A stretch of DNA of 64,000 nucleotides from Capsicum annuum. Lineage: Eukaryota; Streptophyta; Magnoliopsida; Solanales; Solanaceae. The first letter of the stretch is position 1. Each line of letters starts with the position of its first letter. The position numbers and the translations under genes were made by a program. Location of the stretch: NCBI RefSeq assembly GCF_002878395.1, contig NC_061115.1, positions 59,000,986 through 59,064,985 on the forward strand, written 5' to 3'. This document shows, one piece after another, positions 1 to 12,585 of this stretch. The notes under the pieces are model-generated. The model was not told the DNA's origin, did no database searches, and was given only the letters and a program-made list of their open reading frames with translations.

Positions 1-243
1 TCTATATTTTGATTTTCAAAAACTCACCAGTTGAGAAGCATTCATTTATATTTATAGTGGAATAATGATTAGGGCTGAAATATGTTTGGGCCAAATGTCC
101 TGACTGGTACATATGTCACATGCGCAGTTTGTTACACTAGATGACAAAACTATGCAGGCTATGTGATAGTTGTATATGTCCATGAAGACTTACGTACCTG
201 GTCCCTTGTTGTCAGCTGATTATCATCAAAATAAGATACAACA
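1..243 (-). repeat. 3' LTR of copia element I (partial)
   Basis: This matches the inner part of the copia II LTR (about 45960-46198) in order. Both contain an 'agatgacaaaac'/'agaggacaaaac' block and end in 'atcatcaaaataagatacaaca'-like sequence just before the polypurine tract. The outer part lies beyond the window. Confidence 0.75.
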
Positions 244-258
244 ATTTCCCCCATTTTT
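244..258 (-). other. polypurine tract of copia element I
   Basis: On the minus strand this reads AAAAATGGGGGAAATT directly before the LTR start (TGTTGTATC). This is the standard place and composition for the primer of plus-strand DNA synthesis. The flanking 'gtttgtcattatca' sits just upstream, as in many plant copia elements. Confidence 0.7.
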
Positions 259-1019
259 GATAATGACAAACCATAAAACTTGATCATAGAACTTAGAGCA
301 TCAAACTCATTCACCTTATTCAGTCAGAGTGATTACCACTACTATCAGTGAATGTTCTATTTATTACTATGCAACTTGCTATCCTTGTCAATATATCATG
401 CAACTTAGGGACCTGTCCCCTTGTCTTCAATTGACATTAAAATTTATTCACTATATTACAATGTTCTCCCTATCAATATATTTGCACTGATCAATGTTCA
501 TTCAGTTTATTATTTTACCTATCAGATGTACCATACTTCCCCATATCAATCTTCCTTCATGCTTCACAAGTATTCTTACCCCTATTAATAGGCCATTCAA
601 CATATATGCCTCTATTTATATTTCAACACCTGGTACTTGGTCCCTAACACATCATGCAACACACACACTTGGTCCCTACTATATACATTAAGTATTGCCC
701 CTTTTGGCATTATAAAAAAGTAATAACAGTAAATCAAGAGTAAAATAAGCACATGTTAGTTAACTCATGGCCACTGGGGCAACACTATCATGAAGAACAA
801 CTTTAAAGATAAAGAAGAGACAGATGAAACACACAAGCAAAAGATTCATTCATTATTAAGAGAGATCAGTACCATTACATTATATTAAAATAAACATAAA
901 AATTTTGATTCATCAAAAGCCACACTAGGAATAAGAACTAGAAACAAATACACAGAGATGACAAAGTAACACAGGGGTGATAGGACATAGAAGGGGTATT
1001 AGGAGAGAAAGATTTCAAT
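259..1019. other. non-coding 3' region of copia element I
   Basis: I see no credible gene here. The stretch lies between the additional ORF and the polypurine tract. It carries several copies of the GGTCCCT-type word (for example 408-420 and near 630-680) and a second purine-rich run (minus-strand AAAAGGGG near 700) that looks like a decayed extra polypurine tract. Confidence 0.6.
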
Positions 1020-3270
1020 AAAAACTCTATTTTAGAACTCTCTATAGCATGAGCATTCAATAATTTCTTAGTGAGGTCTTTAACTTCTGCATTTATACCT
1101 TGAACCTCCTGAGTGAATTTTGTAACCTTGATCTAGAGCTTTGCATTTTCTGCTACAAGTTCCTTAGTAGTACCAGGTCCCTTTGAGGATAACTTCTAAT
1201 TCTGTATCTTGTAGTGCACTATTTTAACATCCTTAGCAGCCAACATAATCCCTATCTTCTCCATTTCCTTTCTTAGATTCTCCTGAGTAGCCAATGGTTC
1301 TAACACTTATGACACAGTTCCCACTTTTATTTCTACGCATTCATTTTCCATCACTGTTATTAGATAAACCTCTTTTTGAATTTTTTAGGTATTCCTCTAG
1401 TCCCAACTACTCCTAAGTAGTCAAAAACCTTGTTTAAGAAGTACCTATAAGGCATACTATATTTCCCTCTCTTCTCATAGATAACCTTGTGCATGTGGTC
1501 TAACATTAGAGCTGGCAGACTTATCAATTGAAAATTGCTCAGACACTCTATTAGGAACAAATCAACAACAGATACAATGGTCTTTTTCTCTAACCTAGGG
1601 AAAAACACCTTGTTCAGAAATTCAAATACTAATTGGAACTCACTTGTGAGAAATTTCTTCCTTACACTAGTTATTGATGTCCCTCCTTCATTTGAAGCAT
1701 CAATTATGAATTCAATTGAGGCCTGTTATTTGACAACAGTCCTCACACCTATAATAGGAAAATCTAGAATCTTTTCCAGTGCCTCTTCATCTAACTTTAT
1801 TTCCTTTCCTTGCACCTGGGCAGTCAAACTTAACCCATCATCTAATAAATTTATTACGTAATAGAATTCTCTCACTTTATCTTCAAAAACCATAGGAGAT
1901 GGTTTCTCTAGGAGGTGTAACTATCCCTGGTGTTTGACATATTCTACAGAATCTACCATGCCAGGTTTCTCTAAATCCTGGGATCAAATATTCTAGTAGA
2001 CAACACTTACTGGGTTTTTAGGATCGTATTTCTTTCTTCTTTAGAAGCTGACTTCTTTTCTTCCTTCTTTCTTCTTCTTTTGGATTCACTACTTGGTTTT
2101 TTATCAATAAATTTTTTCTTCTTGGGACCAGATCCCTCAGAGACTTTCTTATTTTAACAGTAATATGTTTTTTTTTGCTTCCTACAGGGCTACCAAACTT
2201 TAAACTGGAGGATCTGGTCCTTCCTGTAATGTGAATTTCATTTCTTCTTTTCTAATTTGCAACAAAAACGTTGGGATCAATGTCCTTACCCTCTATAACC
2301 TCTATAACTTCAAAATTCTTCTTCTGCCTCTCTACTATAACAACTTTCTTAGGTTTTCTTCTCTTAGTGTTCGAAGACTTACTTGCCTTCATTGCATCCA
2401 CTAACAACTTACTTTTAGACCTCCTAGTAGAATATGATCTAGCAACTTTTACACCAGAATCAATCATTTTCTCCTTGCCTTTACTGCCCCTTTGTTTTTT
2501 CATAGGCCACCTTAGAGGTGGTTCATACTCATCCTCCTTATTTGGAGGTAGAACCATTCTTCGTCCTTGGTCACATTATCGTTTTCACCTATTGTTTGCT
2601 CTTTTACACTAACGAAGATTTCCTTAGAATCATATGCAAGTAGAAGTATATTTTTAGCTACCTAATTTACACTGCTGGAAAGATCAGACCTCTTCATTGG
2701 TATTTTTTCATCACACAGTTAGGCAAATACGGGGTTTGACTTAGAAGGAGTAGGGGAATCAGGTACTTATAAGGTTTTTGAGAGTTTTGTATTTTCTAGT
2801 TTTTCAGAAGAGACGGGGATTTGAGAGTCTTCAGGTAATTTGGTTCTTCTAAGGAAATAAGAATTTTGTATTGAGAAATTTCTTGTTCAATTAGTGAACA
2901 AAAACCTTAATTTAGATCCTCTGTCAAGGTCGATTCATCAAAAATTTTGATGCTTGAGGATGTTTCAATAGGGATATACTCATTTAGGGGTTTTGGAATT
3001 TCATCAGAGAATTCAGAAGGTAGAGTCGACATAGGTTCTTGTTGATGACTTACAGAGATTTCTTCTATGGTTTTGGGTGTTGAAGCATCAAAAGGTGTAA
3101 TTTGGGATTGTTTTAATTGATTTTTTTAGAGCTTTATCTACTTTAGGATCTTTAACGAGGGTTGAGGAAGTAGGAATATCTACCGTTTTGAATTTTTTTA
3201 TAAAAAGAAAGAATAGGACCAGTTCAGGTTTATAAATGATAGACAATTGAGGAAGATGATTTGAATTCAT
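1020..3270 (-). pseudogene. additional ORF downstream of copia pol (element I)
   Basis: Decayed minus-strand protein lying between pol and the 3' LTR, a position where SIRE-type copia elements carry an extra ('env-like') ORF. It probably starts at the Met at 3270 (MNSNHLPQL...). Recognisable blocks follow: a very basic segment at 2252-2557 (RRSKSKLLVDAMKASKSS, then KRRKPKKV); a conserved-looking block at 1360-1608 with LPALMLDHMHKVIYEKRGK and FLNKVFDYLGVV; and a C-terminal coiled-coil-like stretch at about 1030-1190 (TKELVAENAKL...). The LPxLMxxHM...YFLxKVF pattern recalls the plant 'putative plant transposon protein' family (Pfam Transposase_32, from memory). I see no signal peptide or membrane segment, so 'envelope' is not supported. 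Frames change several times and stops are frequent. Confidence 0.6.
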
Positions 3271-3589
3271 TTAAAGGAGAGTGAAAAAAATTAACAAAAT
3301 GGTTTGATTTTGTAACTAAGGGATGTGACCATTGTTATTTAAAAGGTACCTTTTTTGAAATGACACGTCTGACTATAATAGGTGTGAGTCTTCATATTGC
3401 TATAAATTGATAACTTTTGCTCAGATAAGAAAATAAGCATGGCTTTTTAGATAGAATTTTATGCTTATTAACGCACACTAATTTGGTACTAACCCGATAG
3501 ATAAGAACGGGCCCCTCTCTTTCTTTAATGAATCCTTATATTTGTGCAAGTCATATCTGTCCTCTTCCTAAGGTGTTCCCATACATGTA
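3271..3589. other. spacer between copia pol and the additional ORF
   Basis: AT-rich with no supported reading frame. It corresponds in position to about 49440-49740 of copia II. Confidence 0.5.
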
Positions 3590-4800
3590 TATCTGCAAAG
3601 GTATGATACTGAGTTATACCAATATGTTCCTACTTTACCAAGGATACCTGTCTCCTGATCATTGATAATTTTTTGGATGAAACTAATTCATCTAGTAGGT
3701 TAGGTTAATTCTATCAATCTTAGCCTCAACTTGTTTGTTTTAGTACACCACTTTATTCCAAAAATTGTTTTCTCAATAGGTCTTGGTACCAGGTCCCAGG
3801 CTTAACTTCTTTCAAGTTGCTGAATCTCCTCCTCTAATGCTTTAATCAAGTCAGCATCCTCTGATCTTCTTTCATATTTTTGGGCTCAATTTAAGACAGG
3901 AAAGCTGACAATGTCATAAAGTTTCTAGTTTAAGCTCTTGTTTAGACTCTAGTCTTTAGAGGTGACGTTAGATTGTCAAGGGGTGAGATGATTTGTGTCT
4001 CTAGTTTGACCTACTGAGATGAGTTCCACTAGGACCAGGTCCCTATGAATTTTGACTAGTCCCTTCTTGTTGTTCTTCTACTAAAGCTAGGCTCTGTGAC
4101 TGTGATCCTGCTGTCCATCACTTTTATCTTTCTCATCTGCATCGTTTAGTTCTTGACCGTCATATTCAATAATATTATCCCTTTAAATAGGGATGAGTTT
4201 TTCAATTTTTGAATCTTCATCACCATCATCATCATCATCATCTTCTTTAGCTTAAATGGAAGACCTGGTTTGTTTGCCTTTTACATAAGCATGACAAACC
4301 TTGTTGTTTGGAAATTTCAGCTATGGAATGCTACGGACCATGTCCTTTGAAATCAATTTTTTCAGCAAAGAGAACTTTTCATGTCCCAGCCTTTTGTACC
4401 ATAAATCAACATCTTCACTTTGAACACTTAAGCAAGTTAATTCCTTGTCATCCACAAACTCTAAATCAGCCACATACATATTTTTTATGCTCTTGGCTTT
4501 GAGAATAAGTCTCCCAGACTTCAAGCTTGATATAGTGCTTCTATCAGATGAGAATTTAACCTTATTACCTTTTCCAAATGAGACACCTCCATCTTGAAGT
4601 GTCTTGAGAGAGACAATACAATTAGACTTTCCAGTAATATGTTTTAAATATCCATCATCATTACAATAGTTTTGATTGCAATCCCCTTTCTCCCACCTAC
4701 AAACAAAGTCAATTTTTAGATTTGAGAACCTATTTGAGTTTCAGTTCCTAGTAGGAAGACAAGGGTGTGATCAAATATTTCTTATCCCATCTAGGTAATG
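3590..4800 (-). pseudogene. copia pol remnant lacking integrase core and RT/RNase H
   Basis: From right to left on the minus strand there is a protease remnant near 4620-4700. The usual DSG...HMTG active-site motif reads DDGYLKHITGKS, so the serine is lost. GAG-pre-integrase follows at 4321-4524 (DLWYKRLGHEKFSLLKKLI). The sequence then jumps at ~4255 to the acidic linker that normally follows integrase; its Asp codons form an (ATC)n run on the plus strand at 4219-4245. It continues to the start of RT and jumps again at ~3735 to the tail of RNase H. Relative to copia II the two jumps remove about 0.75 kb and 1.3 kb. It cannot encode a functional polymerase or integrase. Confidence 0.75.
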
Positions 4801-6610
4801 AGATCTTCTTCATATTCTTCAAAGTTTTGGAACCCTTAGGATAGGCATTCCCTTGCCGGATATATTTAACACTCTTCATTCTAGCTCTAAGTAGCTTTGA
4901 CAAGTTTTCTTCATGTGACCATCTCTACAATAATGAGTGCATAAAGGTTTATGGCCCTATTTCTAATACCATGAATAGATTTCCCTTAAGACCTAAGTGA
5001 TTAGGTTTGATACTGATATCCAATCCTTTTACTATTATTGAAACTCTGACTAGTTAAATTGGAAGGGATCTAAAAGGATGTGGTCCATTGTAGAGATTTG
5101 TTGAGTTATTATCTTATACGGACCATGTCCCTTTATAATTCTTTATTTTTATGGAGGACAGTCATAATTTGTATTTAAAAATCCCTCAAATTTTCTTCAA
5201 TATCAGTATCACTTACTTTCTCCAGCTGACTTACTAAACTTAAATTTTCAGATTTCAACTTAGCAACTTGTTCCTCAGTTTCATATATCTAGAGAGTTAA
5301 AGAAATTAATTCAAGCTCCTGATTCTCTACTTTGTATTCTAGAGCATTATTCTCAGTAGTCAGTTCACATACAAAATCAATCAACATATTTACTTGCTTC
5401 TTTATCTTTTAGTGGAGTAGTTATCTAAGTTTTGCTTAATATCAGAGAGAGTTACCTTATTTACTTATTCATCTTTAGTGTTTGACATAAGAGTAAATAA
5501 GGAATCATAGATAACCTCACTATATTCCATAGGTAGCATAGACACATCTGCAGTCTTCTCAGTTTCATCAGATTCACTGGAGGAATCTCCCAAAATAGCT
5601 AAGGCCTACTTCACTGCATAATCAATTGCAACCTTTCTTCTTGATTTTACAGAGACCTGGTCCCTATTCTTTCCTTTGTCACCTCTAGTCTTGAGATATT
5701 TTTGATAGTCCATTTTGTGCATTGGACAGTCCTTAATAAAATGCTCTGGACTTTCACATTTGTAACAAACCTCCACAACACCTTTCTTTTTGTTGCCACT
5801 TCTTTTTCTCTGAAACTGACCACTTTTCTACATTGCTCTAACAATTATTTTTACCAAATAGGCAACATCAGTGTCTCCTTCACTTAAATCTGACTTAGAA
5901 TCCTTTGATCCCATAGGTTTTTCCATTTTTATTTCCTTCTTCTCTCTTGCTTTTTTTTGAGTTTATGTCTCTTTAGATTACCAATACATTCATCCATAGT
6001 GAGAGTTTTCAGGTTCTTTTCCTTAGTGATAACATCCACTTTTCTTTCCCAATATTTGGGTAGAACCCCTCAAAATTTTTCTTATCTGTTTGTACAGAGG
6101 AATTACTTCTCCTAAGTAGTGTAACTCATCTGTGATTGAAGTGAATCTGGTATGTATATCTTGGATAGTTTCTCCTTCTTTCATGGCGAAGTATTTATAT
6201 TGAGTAGTTAGCATATCAAATTTTGAATCCTTCATATCAGTGGTTCCTTCATGAGCAGTTTTCAAGCAATCCCAGATTCGCTTAGCATTTTCCTAAGTAG
6301 AAATTTGATTGTATTCATCAAGTCCTATGCCAAAAACTAGTAGTTTCTTGTCCTTGTAATTCTTCTCAACTTTCTTTTTATCTTCATCACTATACTCTCT
6401 CCTATATTTAACAACCATTCTAGTTATGTCTCCTTCTTTGACCTCTCTAACTGGCACATGAGGAACATCAAGTAGTACATCCATCAACTTACAATCCTTC
6501 GCCATAATAAAGGCATACATCTTTGTTTTCCACCACCCATAGACCTGCCCGTTATAATAGGGTGGTCAAGTGGTAGATTTATCTTCTTTTAGATTAGGTG
6601 GAGTAGCCAT
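4801..6610 (-). pseudogene. copia gag (element I)
   Basis: Minus-strand nucleocapsid/capsid gene with its start codon at 6610-6608 (MATPP...). The N-terminal part includes YAFIMAKDCKLMDVLLD (6293-6520). The central UBN2-type gag block is at 6023-6265 (KYFAMKEGETIQDIHTRFTS, then ITDELHYLGEVIP). A complete CCHC zinc knuckle, CYKCESPEHFIKDC, lies at about 5726-5768, followed by a basic tail and a Ser/Glu-rich stretch near 5560-5600. Several stops and frameshifts break it. It is the best preserved gag of the two copia copies, because copia II has lost this capsid core. Confidence 0.8.
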
Positions 6611-6653
6611 GATAACCAAATCACTCTAGGTGTGAACCTTTTAGAGTGTTCTA

Positions 6654-6665
6654 GCTCTAACATCA
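6654..6665 (-). other. primer-binding site of copia element I
   Basis: The plus strand reads gctctaacatca, a diverged reverse complement of the tRNA-iMet 3' end (TGGTATCAGAGC). It lies two bases from the LTR edge and ~45 bp before the gag start. The equivalent site in copia II is better preserved (53647-53658). Confidence 0.65.
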
Positions 6666-6667
6666 AT

Positions 6668-6805
6668 TGATAAACTTAAGGGGGTTTCACCACACTATGA
6701 AGGACCAGGTCCTTTCAAGTTAGATAGAGGAAATAAAACAATTAGTAACTTAGTCATAGCTAAATGGGAATACAAAAATTGCCTAGTATTAATTTCCTAT
6801 AAAGT
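6668..6805 (-). repeat. 5' LTR remnant of copia element I
   Basis: Begins TG next to the PBS and matches the start of the copia II right LTR at 53661 ('caccacac...'). It includes a palindromic GGACCAGGTCC at 6702-6712. After roughly 140 bp it runs straight into gypsy fragment A, so most of this LTR is lost. Confidence 0.6.
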
Positions 6806-8113
6806 CACTTCAATTGATCTCATAGAGTTAGACATGGTACATGTGATTTCATTCTTAGCATGATTTGGTTACCCTCTTACTATGCCTTTATTTATTATAA
6901 GAAGAGAATAGTCGAATTCTAGTGTCCAAATAAACCAGTCGAAAGTTGAAAGGTAGTATCTCAGTGCCTATGAGTCATTTTATGTCTTACCTTAAGGCAA
7001 GAAGGTGATCTTCAAAGTGTGCATCTATCATCTTTGGGTTAAGGATTCAAAATCAAAAGGCTCAACCTTTGGGTTAGTTCTAGTGGTAAATGAGTTTCCA
7101 AAAGTATTTCCTAAAGATCTACCCAAAGTTTCTCTCGAATGGGAAATTGGCTTTGGAATAGATTTCCTTTCATGTACGTAACTTATTTCAATTACACCTT
7201 ACAGAATGGCTTCAGCCAAGCTTAAGAAGTTGAAGAAATAGTTAAAGGACCTCCTAAACAAGGGTTTTATCAGGCCCAACATCTCTCCATGGGGTGATCC
7301 AGTTCTTTTCATTCCTAAGAAAAATGGTTATCTTAGGATGTGCATTGACTACCGTCAGTTGAACAAGGTCAGGATAAAAAATAAGCACCCCATTCCTAAG
7401 ATTGACGACTTGTTCAACCAACATCAAGGAAAATTATATCTCTAAGATAGACCTCAGATCTGGCTATCATCACCTTAAAGTTAGAGAATGTGACATTCTA
7501 AAGACAACCCTTAGAACTCGTGTGGTCACTTTGAATTTGTTGTTATATTTTTTGACTAACAAATGCTCCTGCAACTTTTATAGACTTGATGAACAGGGTG
7601 TTCAAGCAATACTTAGATATATTTTTATCATTTTCATAGATGATATCCTCATTTATTCTCAGAGTGAGGATGAACATGAAGATCATCTAAGGATTGTCTT
7701 CTAGACTCTTAACGATCGACAACTATTTGCCATGTTTAATAAGTGTGAATTCTAGTAGAAATCAGTAACATTCCTTGGTCATATTATTTTCGATGAAGGC
7801 ATTTGGGTTGATCCTCAAAAGACCAAAGCAATTAGGAACTGGCCTAGACCCATTTCTCCTATAGATATTAGGAGTTTCTTGGTCTTATATGGTTATTACA
7901 GATGGTTTGTCAAGGAATTTTCCTCCATTTACTATCCCATGTCTAGGATGATCTAGATGAAAGTCAAATTACAGTGCTCTAATTCTTGTGAGAAGAGTTT
8001 TCAAGAGTTGAAGACCCGACTCACCACCGTTCTAATTTAAACTTTGCCTGAGGGTTCAGATGATTTATTGTGTTGCTTCCAGTGTTGGACTTGGATGTGT
8101 GCTGATACAACGA
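6806..8113 (+). pseudogene. gypsy fragment A: protease tail, RT and start of RNase H
   Basis: Plus-strand chromovirus-type pol, opening in the protease tail (IDLIELDMV, compare VDLIELDMV in element E at 16358). RT motifs follow: PYRMASAKLKKLK near 7200; the fingers block [20 protein letters not shown] and [13 protein letters not shown] at about 7288-7390; and the catalytic loop FIDDILIYSQSEDE at 7633 with both aspartates kept. Frames shift repeatedly (near 7430, 7500 and 7700). RNase H is recognisable only to LDVCxIQR and stops abruptly at 8113, where minus-strand element D begins. There are no LTRs, so it is a truncated relic. Confidence 0.8.
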
Positions 8114-9505
8114 TAGTGCATGTAAATGTATGCATGCAATGACTAGTATCCAAACAATACAAACGTAAGTATCTATGAAATAAACCACATCCTTTCAAGA
8201 ATACTGTACTAACTTGGGATCCAACTTGTCTCATAGCCACAACCTTGGGCCCAACAATATACCACTTAGCAGGATAACAACATTATAATTCATCAATACT
8301 ACAGTAAATATGACTAGTAAGCTACTGGAGGATCTAATCGAGGGATATCACCCAAATCACTAAGTAATACAATAAACCATACGCTAAAGGTTCTTAATGT
8401 CAACGTAAGGTCATGAACATAAATAATCAGGCTTAATAGTATCCTATATCTATAATGGGAGTCCTCAGGTCATTTCTCAATTTACAATTCTATTTTAAAT
8501 CCCCTAGACCAGTCAAATCATGATACAACTACTTATAAACCTATCCAATAATCCCTTACCTAGTTTGTAATCTATAGAATACACAATCTCACAGAGTAGA
8601 GTAGATAGTCTATCTCAATCCACGAGCGATACATCCTCTTGACATGATCTCTAAAAATGGCCACGTTAAAAACCTCCAAGAATCAAGAAAAATACTCATA
8701 GGCTGAACTTGACATTAGAATCCGAATTTAAATAACTTGATCAGATAATCAGTACTCTTTCGGTGATTAAATATAATCTCAATTTATTTTCACAATTGCA
8801 AATTGGTTTCAATGGATATAAAAAATGGCTACAGAAACATTTTCAAAGAGTTCATTATTTAAACAAGGAAAAATAATAACACACTAGCGCATTTTGTGCA
8901 TATATGTGAAAAAGAGTGGGAAAATATTAAATTCGTCAAAATAATCTAATTGCTGAGTGTTAAATCACCACTTATGTGTCCTTTCTTCCATAATTTTTTC
9001 CATGTGGGGGTGTATGTCAACATCGCTTCTCCCTTTACCTTATCAATGATGAGTGGATTAATGTATGTGCCTTTGAATATTGCATAGCTTCATGGTAAAA
9101 TAAATATAAATCTTTGAATATACCATAATTAATAAAAATTATTTTGAATAAATACCCTATTACATAATAAGAATTTTTCAACATAACTAGACTCACTATA
9201 TCTGCTTAAGATATTTAAAAATTATAAAATTATTATAAAATAATATAAATATATCATGACTAAATAATTTTCATAAATATCAAAAACATTTTAGAAAGGA
9301 AGCAAAAATAAAATTATAAATTTACTAAAGTCTAATTTAAATAAAACATTTTAGAAGAAATTCGATATTAATGAAATTTTCAAATGAATTGCTCAAAAAT
9401 TGAACCACCTGTCTAGACAGGTCTTAATAACAGGTAGCAACTATCTGGAAGCTAAAAGTGCCAGAAATAAATGAAAATTGAAAAATGACAAAGAGGGTCA
9501 CTACA
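8114..9505 (-). repeat. 3' LTR of element D, truncated
   Basis: The right edge reads ggtcactaca, which is TGTAGTGACC on the minus strand and a typical gypsy LTR start. Immediately outside lies the minus-strand 'gaagaaagtccttttagtag' polypurine-like tract. The sequence is collinear with about 24375-26071 of the C LTR (for example 'actagtatccaaa' in both). The outer ~1.8 kb seen in C is missing, so the LTR ends abruptly against fragment A. Confidence 0.7.
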
Positions 9506-9559
9506 ACATCCACTACTAAAAGGACTTTCTTCCTCGAATGTCAAAGATCAAAAAGTGCC

Positions 9560-10600
9560 TGAAAGCTCTAGAAAGTGAGGGTACTAGGCACACATTCCTC
9601 ATAAGGTTCTTTAGACACCGTCTCAAATAGAGTAATGCCTTTATGGAACATAAGCTAGAGGAATCCCCTGGATTTCAACTTCCTTACTTCATTACTCAAA
9701 ATAACCACTAGCTCATCTTCAAAAGCTGACTAACCTCTAGCTAAACAGAGCTCGATTGATGTAACAAAGATCCAAATCAAAGTATACCGACATCACACCG
9801 ATATAAGCACAACTAAGCAAATACCCGACCAGGCTAAATATAATCCAACACATGAACCATATGTACAACTCCAAACTCTAAATCTAACATTCTCTTATCT
9901 TTCCAAACACGTTGTCTACTTTGAACTAAAAAGAACCTCTCCAGGATCATCGGAGTCACATCTGGATAATCATATCAACACTAACCTCAAATGAATGAAG
10001 TTAACCCACCAAAAATCCACACAGACTAGCACATGAATAATGCCTTAAAAGGTCCCACTCGGATACCTAAATGGTGATATCTAATGTTTGTAATCACTGC
10101 TAAAGACAATAACTATTCTCGATGACCCTCTAAATAAAGAGCATAAGTTTGAGTCACAACTTTCAAAACATGAAAAATCCACTCTAATGGAATGTCGATC
10201 AAAAGGTGAAATGCTTCTCTAAACTGAACTCAAATATCCATCTCCCGATGAGTCAACTTCCAAAAATATTTGCTAAAAACTAAGAACCACGATCAGAGTA
10301 GTAGAAACCAACACAATGATCAAACTAACTATTATTCAAACATCATATAAGTGAATCTCTATAAACTAAAGAAAACTAAATTGATATGTAGTGTGTAGGC
10401 CTAGTCCTTCTACCAAAAATATCTTAAACTGAAATAAACCCACAAAACATTGGCTACAAATTAGAGAAACAATCCATAGTAATAAGCTTATCAATAGATC
10501 CAAACCACCAGGCCTTAACTGCCCAAACTGATCCCGCTGACGAACAAGCATCCGAATAAAAAAAATCTAATACAACTCTCAAGCTGTCATCTGAAAGAGT
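9560..10600 (-). pseudogene. gypsy integrase remnant (element D)
   Basis: Highly decayed minus-strand integrase. The clearest landmark is YYSDRGS*FLANIFG at about 10262-10300. It matches the SDRGxQFTxxFW block around the second catalytic Asp of Ty3/gypsy integrases. Upstream in the coding direction (about 10500) is LRPGGL, matching the QRPGGL that precedes the catalytic core. Towards 9900 a C-terminal block reads QSRQRVWKDKRMLDLEF, the usual QSRQKSYADxRRRDLEF. Stops occur every few codons. The motifs identify the family, but the protein is dead. Confidence 0.6.
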
Positions 10601-11846
10601 CAAAATCAAAATCAAAGCCAATAATTTTTCCAGAATTTCAAATACCCAAGACAATCTCACCTTCAGAAACTAAGTACATACCTAATGACACCCACAAAGG
10701 CTGAAGCTAAGTTGTCACCCAGGAATACAATCACAAATGAGTAACATCAAGGGCGAGATATATGATCAAACGGTCTGCACCTACTATAGAACATAGGCAA
10801 GACTAAGAAATAACTAATAACCCATGGGGATTGTAAAGAGTCATAATGATGGTCAAATCTCCAGCAACTTTGAAACTATGGTCACTAATACTCCCTCCAT
10901 AGAATAACACTACTTGGGTAACTGACATACAAAAACATACAATTATCTTTTGTTTTAATATTCTAAGTGGATGCATTCTATGAATTCCCACTCTCCAAGC
11001 AAATTATGAAATAATAAGCTACTGGAATCACCCATTTAAGCCTCTCTCAACTTAACTGTACCATGAACATCACAGTCGAAAGAACTAAATACCCGACTCA
11101 ACACCAACACCAAGATCATGACCACTCTAGGGTGGTAAACTATCCAAACTGAATGAATAAACCTCAGGCTTAGCAACTTTAGGAAGATAAGAATGAACCT
11201 TAGAAAAGGATTGCCAATGTTAGACTTATAACATAACCAAAAAAATAAAACTTTATTCAAACAACCCTCTTAACGACCGACCTTTCCTTACAAATAGAAA
11301 AAATACCATAGCCAAGGTAGGCATCTAAGTCAATCGGACAAGATTTATAAGAACGAGATACTAATGAGGTAATGCTAGTTTAGCGATCTATCAAGTAAGG
11401 ATCAATCAAAGATAAAACAATGCAAATTGTAATAATCACATAAAATGTAGGTGGCACAAAAATGAAAATCAATTAGTACCATTCTAGGATCACATAAAGA
11501 CCAATATCCAAAAAAAGTAAAAGGATTGATCCAAGCACTACAACCCACGATAATCATAATATTGACCCACTCAAACCACTGCTAAAAGAAAATATCTATA
11601 GGGTAGTCATATATGGATAAATCTACAAAAAGGATTGCATAATCAAACAGTAACACCAAGGCATACAAGCACCAATAGGTATGAAAAGCCCAAATCAACT
11701 CAAATAGAAACTAAACCATATCAAATCAAAATCGCACCGATAATGATAGAATTTGAAGCTAACCAAAGGCATCACTTCTGACCGAAGGTGATACATCCTT
11801 AAAGGAATGATTTGGAAGGATTAACTACTCGATAATCCTATACCTA
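10601..11846. other. decayed middle of element D
   Basis: About 1.2 kb between the integrase remnant and the zinc knuckles, where PR, RT and RNase H should lie (they normally need about 2 kb). I cannot recognise a catalytic motif on either strand, so it is internally deleted as well as mutated. It still aligns patchily with 41850-42762 of element C. Confidence 0.5.
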
Positions 11847-12003
11847 GGACACTCTCTAGACTAATGACCTATCTCTTTGTAGTCGTAATAAACCCCTAAG
11901 GCTTCAATCTTATAAAAAACATGATCTAACATAAACTATCTAACTAACTCATAATTGGGACACTCCATAGACCAATTACAAACCTCTCTACATTTATAAC
12001 AAT
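11847..12003 (-). pseudogene. gag double CCHC zinc knuckle (element D)
   Basis: Two nucleic-acid-binding knuckles on the minus strand. The N-terminal one (11960-12003) reads CYKCREVCNWSMEC, with the His replaced by Asn. The C-terminal one (11847-11890) reads YYDYKEIGH*SREC, with two Cys changed to Tyr and a stop. They are about 37 codons apart. The Gly/Ser/Arg-rich stretch expected before the first knuckle continues across the element E insertion into 22416-22460 in the same frame. Confidence 0.65.
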
Positions 12004-12096
12004 CCCTTAGAACTCTATGATGTAATGTACCTCCAAACCTAGATTGGTCGCCATGGCCTAAAACCCTAGTTCAAGAATCCCTTGATACCTAAATAG

Positions 12097-12101
12097 AACT
12101 C
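12097..12101. repeat. target-site duplication, left copy (AACTC)
   Basis: AACTC directly precedes the 5' LTR of element E and recurs exactly at 22411-22415 after its 3' LTR. The length of 5 bp is typical for gypsy integrase. Confidence 0.8.
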
Positions 12102-12585
12102 TAAAATGATTATACTTGAACCCTTAATAAATAACTTTATTTTTCTTTCTCTGAGTTGGGTACAACTAGAGACTTGAGTCATACCCTTGGTCATGACTCA
12201 TACCTACTTTGCCCATCTCTTTCATACCTTGATCAGTCCATGAGGGTAATATCCTATTTCCAATATGAGATGACCTCCTCTTAATCGTACCTAATGTATA
12301 CGATTCATATGCAACTCAACCTTATAAAGTAAGGTCTTGTTTTCGATTGGACTATTTTGTATATGATTTATGTATATGACTAGGAGATGAGTTGTACCCT
12401 TTGGTTATGACTTAAAAGTGATTGCACGTACCCATAAAAGTATGGTTGGTCTAGGAGAAGCCTATGGTATAAGTTAGGGTACCAGGGTACGATTGCTAAG
12501 GGAACCATATAAGGGAGTCGTACCCCTGCATGAAGTCATTTCTCAGCTTTTAACTACATATCTTTTGGTCATTTTCCTTGCCTAA

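Larger units (their letters stand above)
1..6805 (-). mobile_element. Ty1/copia element I, internally deleted
   Basis: Minus-strand copia element, so its 5' end is on the right. From right to left it has an LTR remnant, a tRNA-Met-type PBS, gag with a CCHC knuckle, a protease remnant, GAG-pre-integrase, a pol linker, an additional ORF, a polypurine tract and the inner part of the 3' LTR, which is cut by the window start. Side-by-side reading with copia element II (45465-54015) shows two gaps here. About 0.75 kb of integrase core is missing at ~4255, and about 1.3 kb of RT/RNase H is missing at ~3735. It therefore kept structural genes but lost its polymerase and integrase. The LTR and the additional ORF resemble the SIRE or Tork type; I cannot decide the lineage by eye. 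Confidence 0.85.
8114..12101 (-). mobile_element. gypsy element D, left part (interrupted by element E)
   Basis: Minus-strand gypsy relic. It consists of a truncated 3' LTR (8114-9505), a decayed integrase region, an unrecognisable middle and a double CCHC knuckle near 11850-12003. It is broken at 12101 by element E and resumes at 22411-22566. Element C (22567-26714 and 40762-42762) belongs to the same family and aligns with it over most of the internal region. Confidence 0.7.

Noticed and set aside
1535..1861. Plus-strand reading frame of 108 codons
   Set aside because: It lies opposite the better supported minus-strand additional ORF of copia I and has no recognisable motif.
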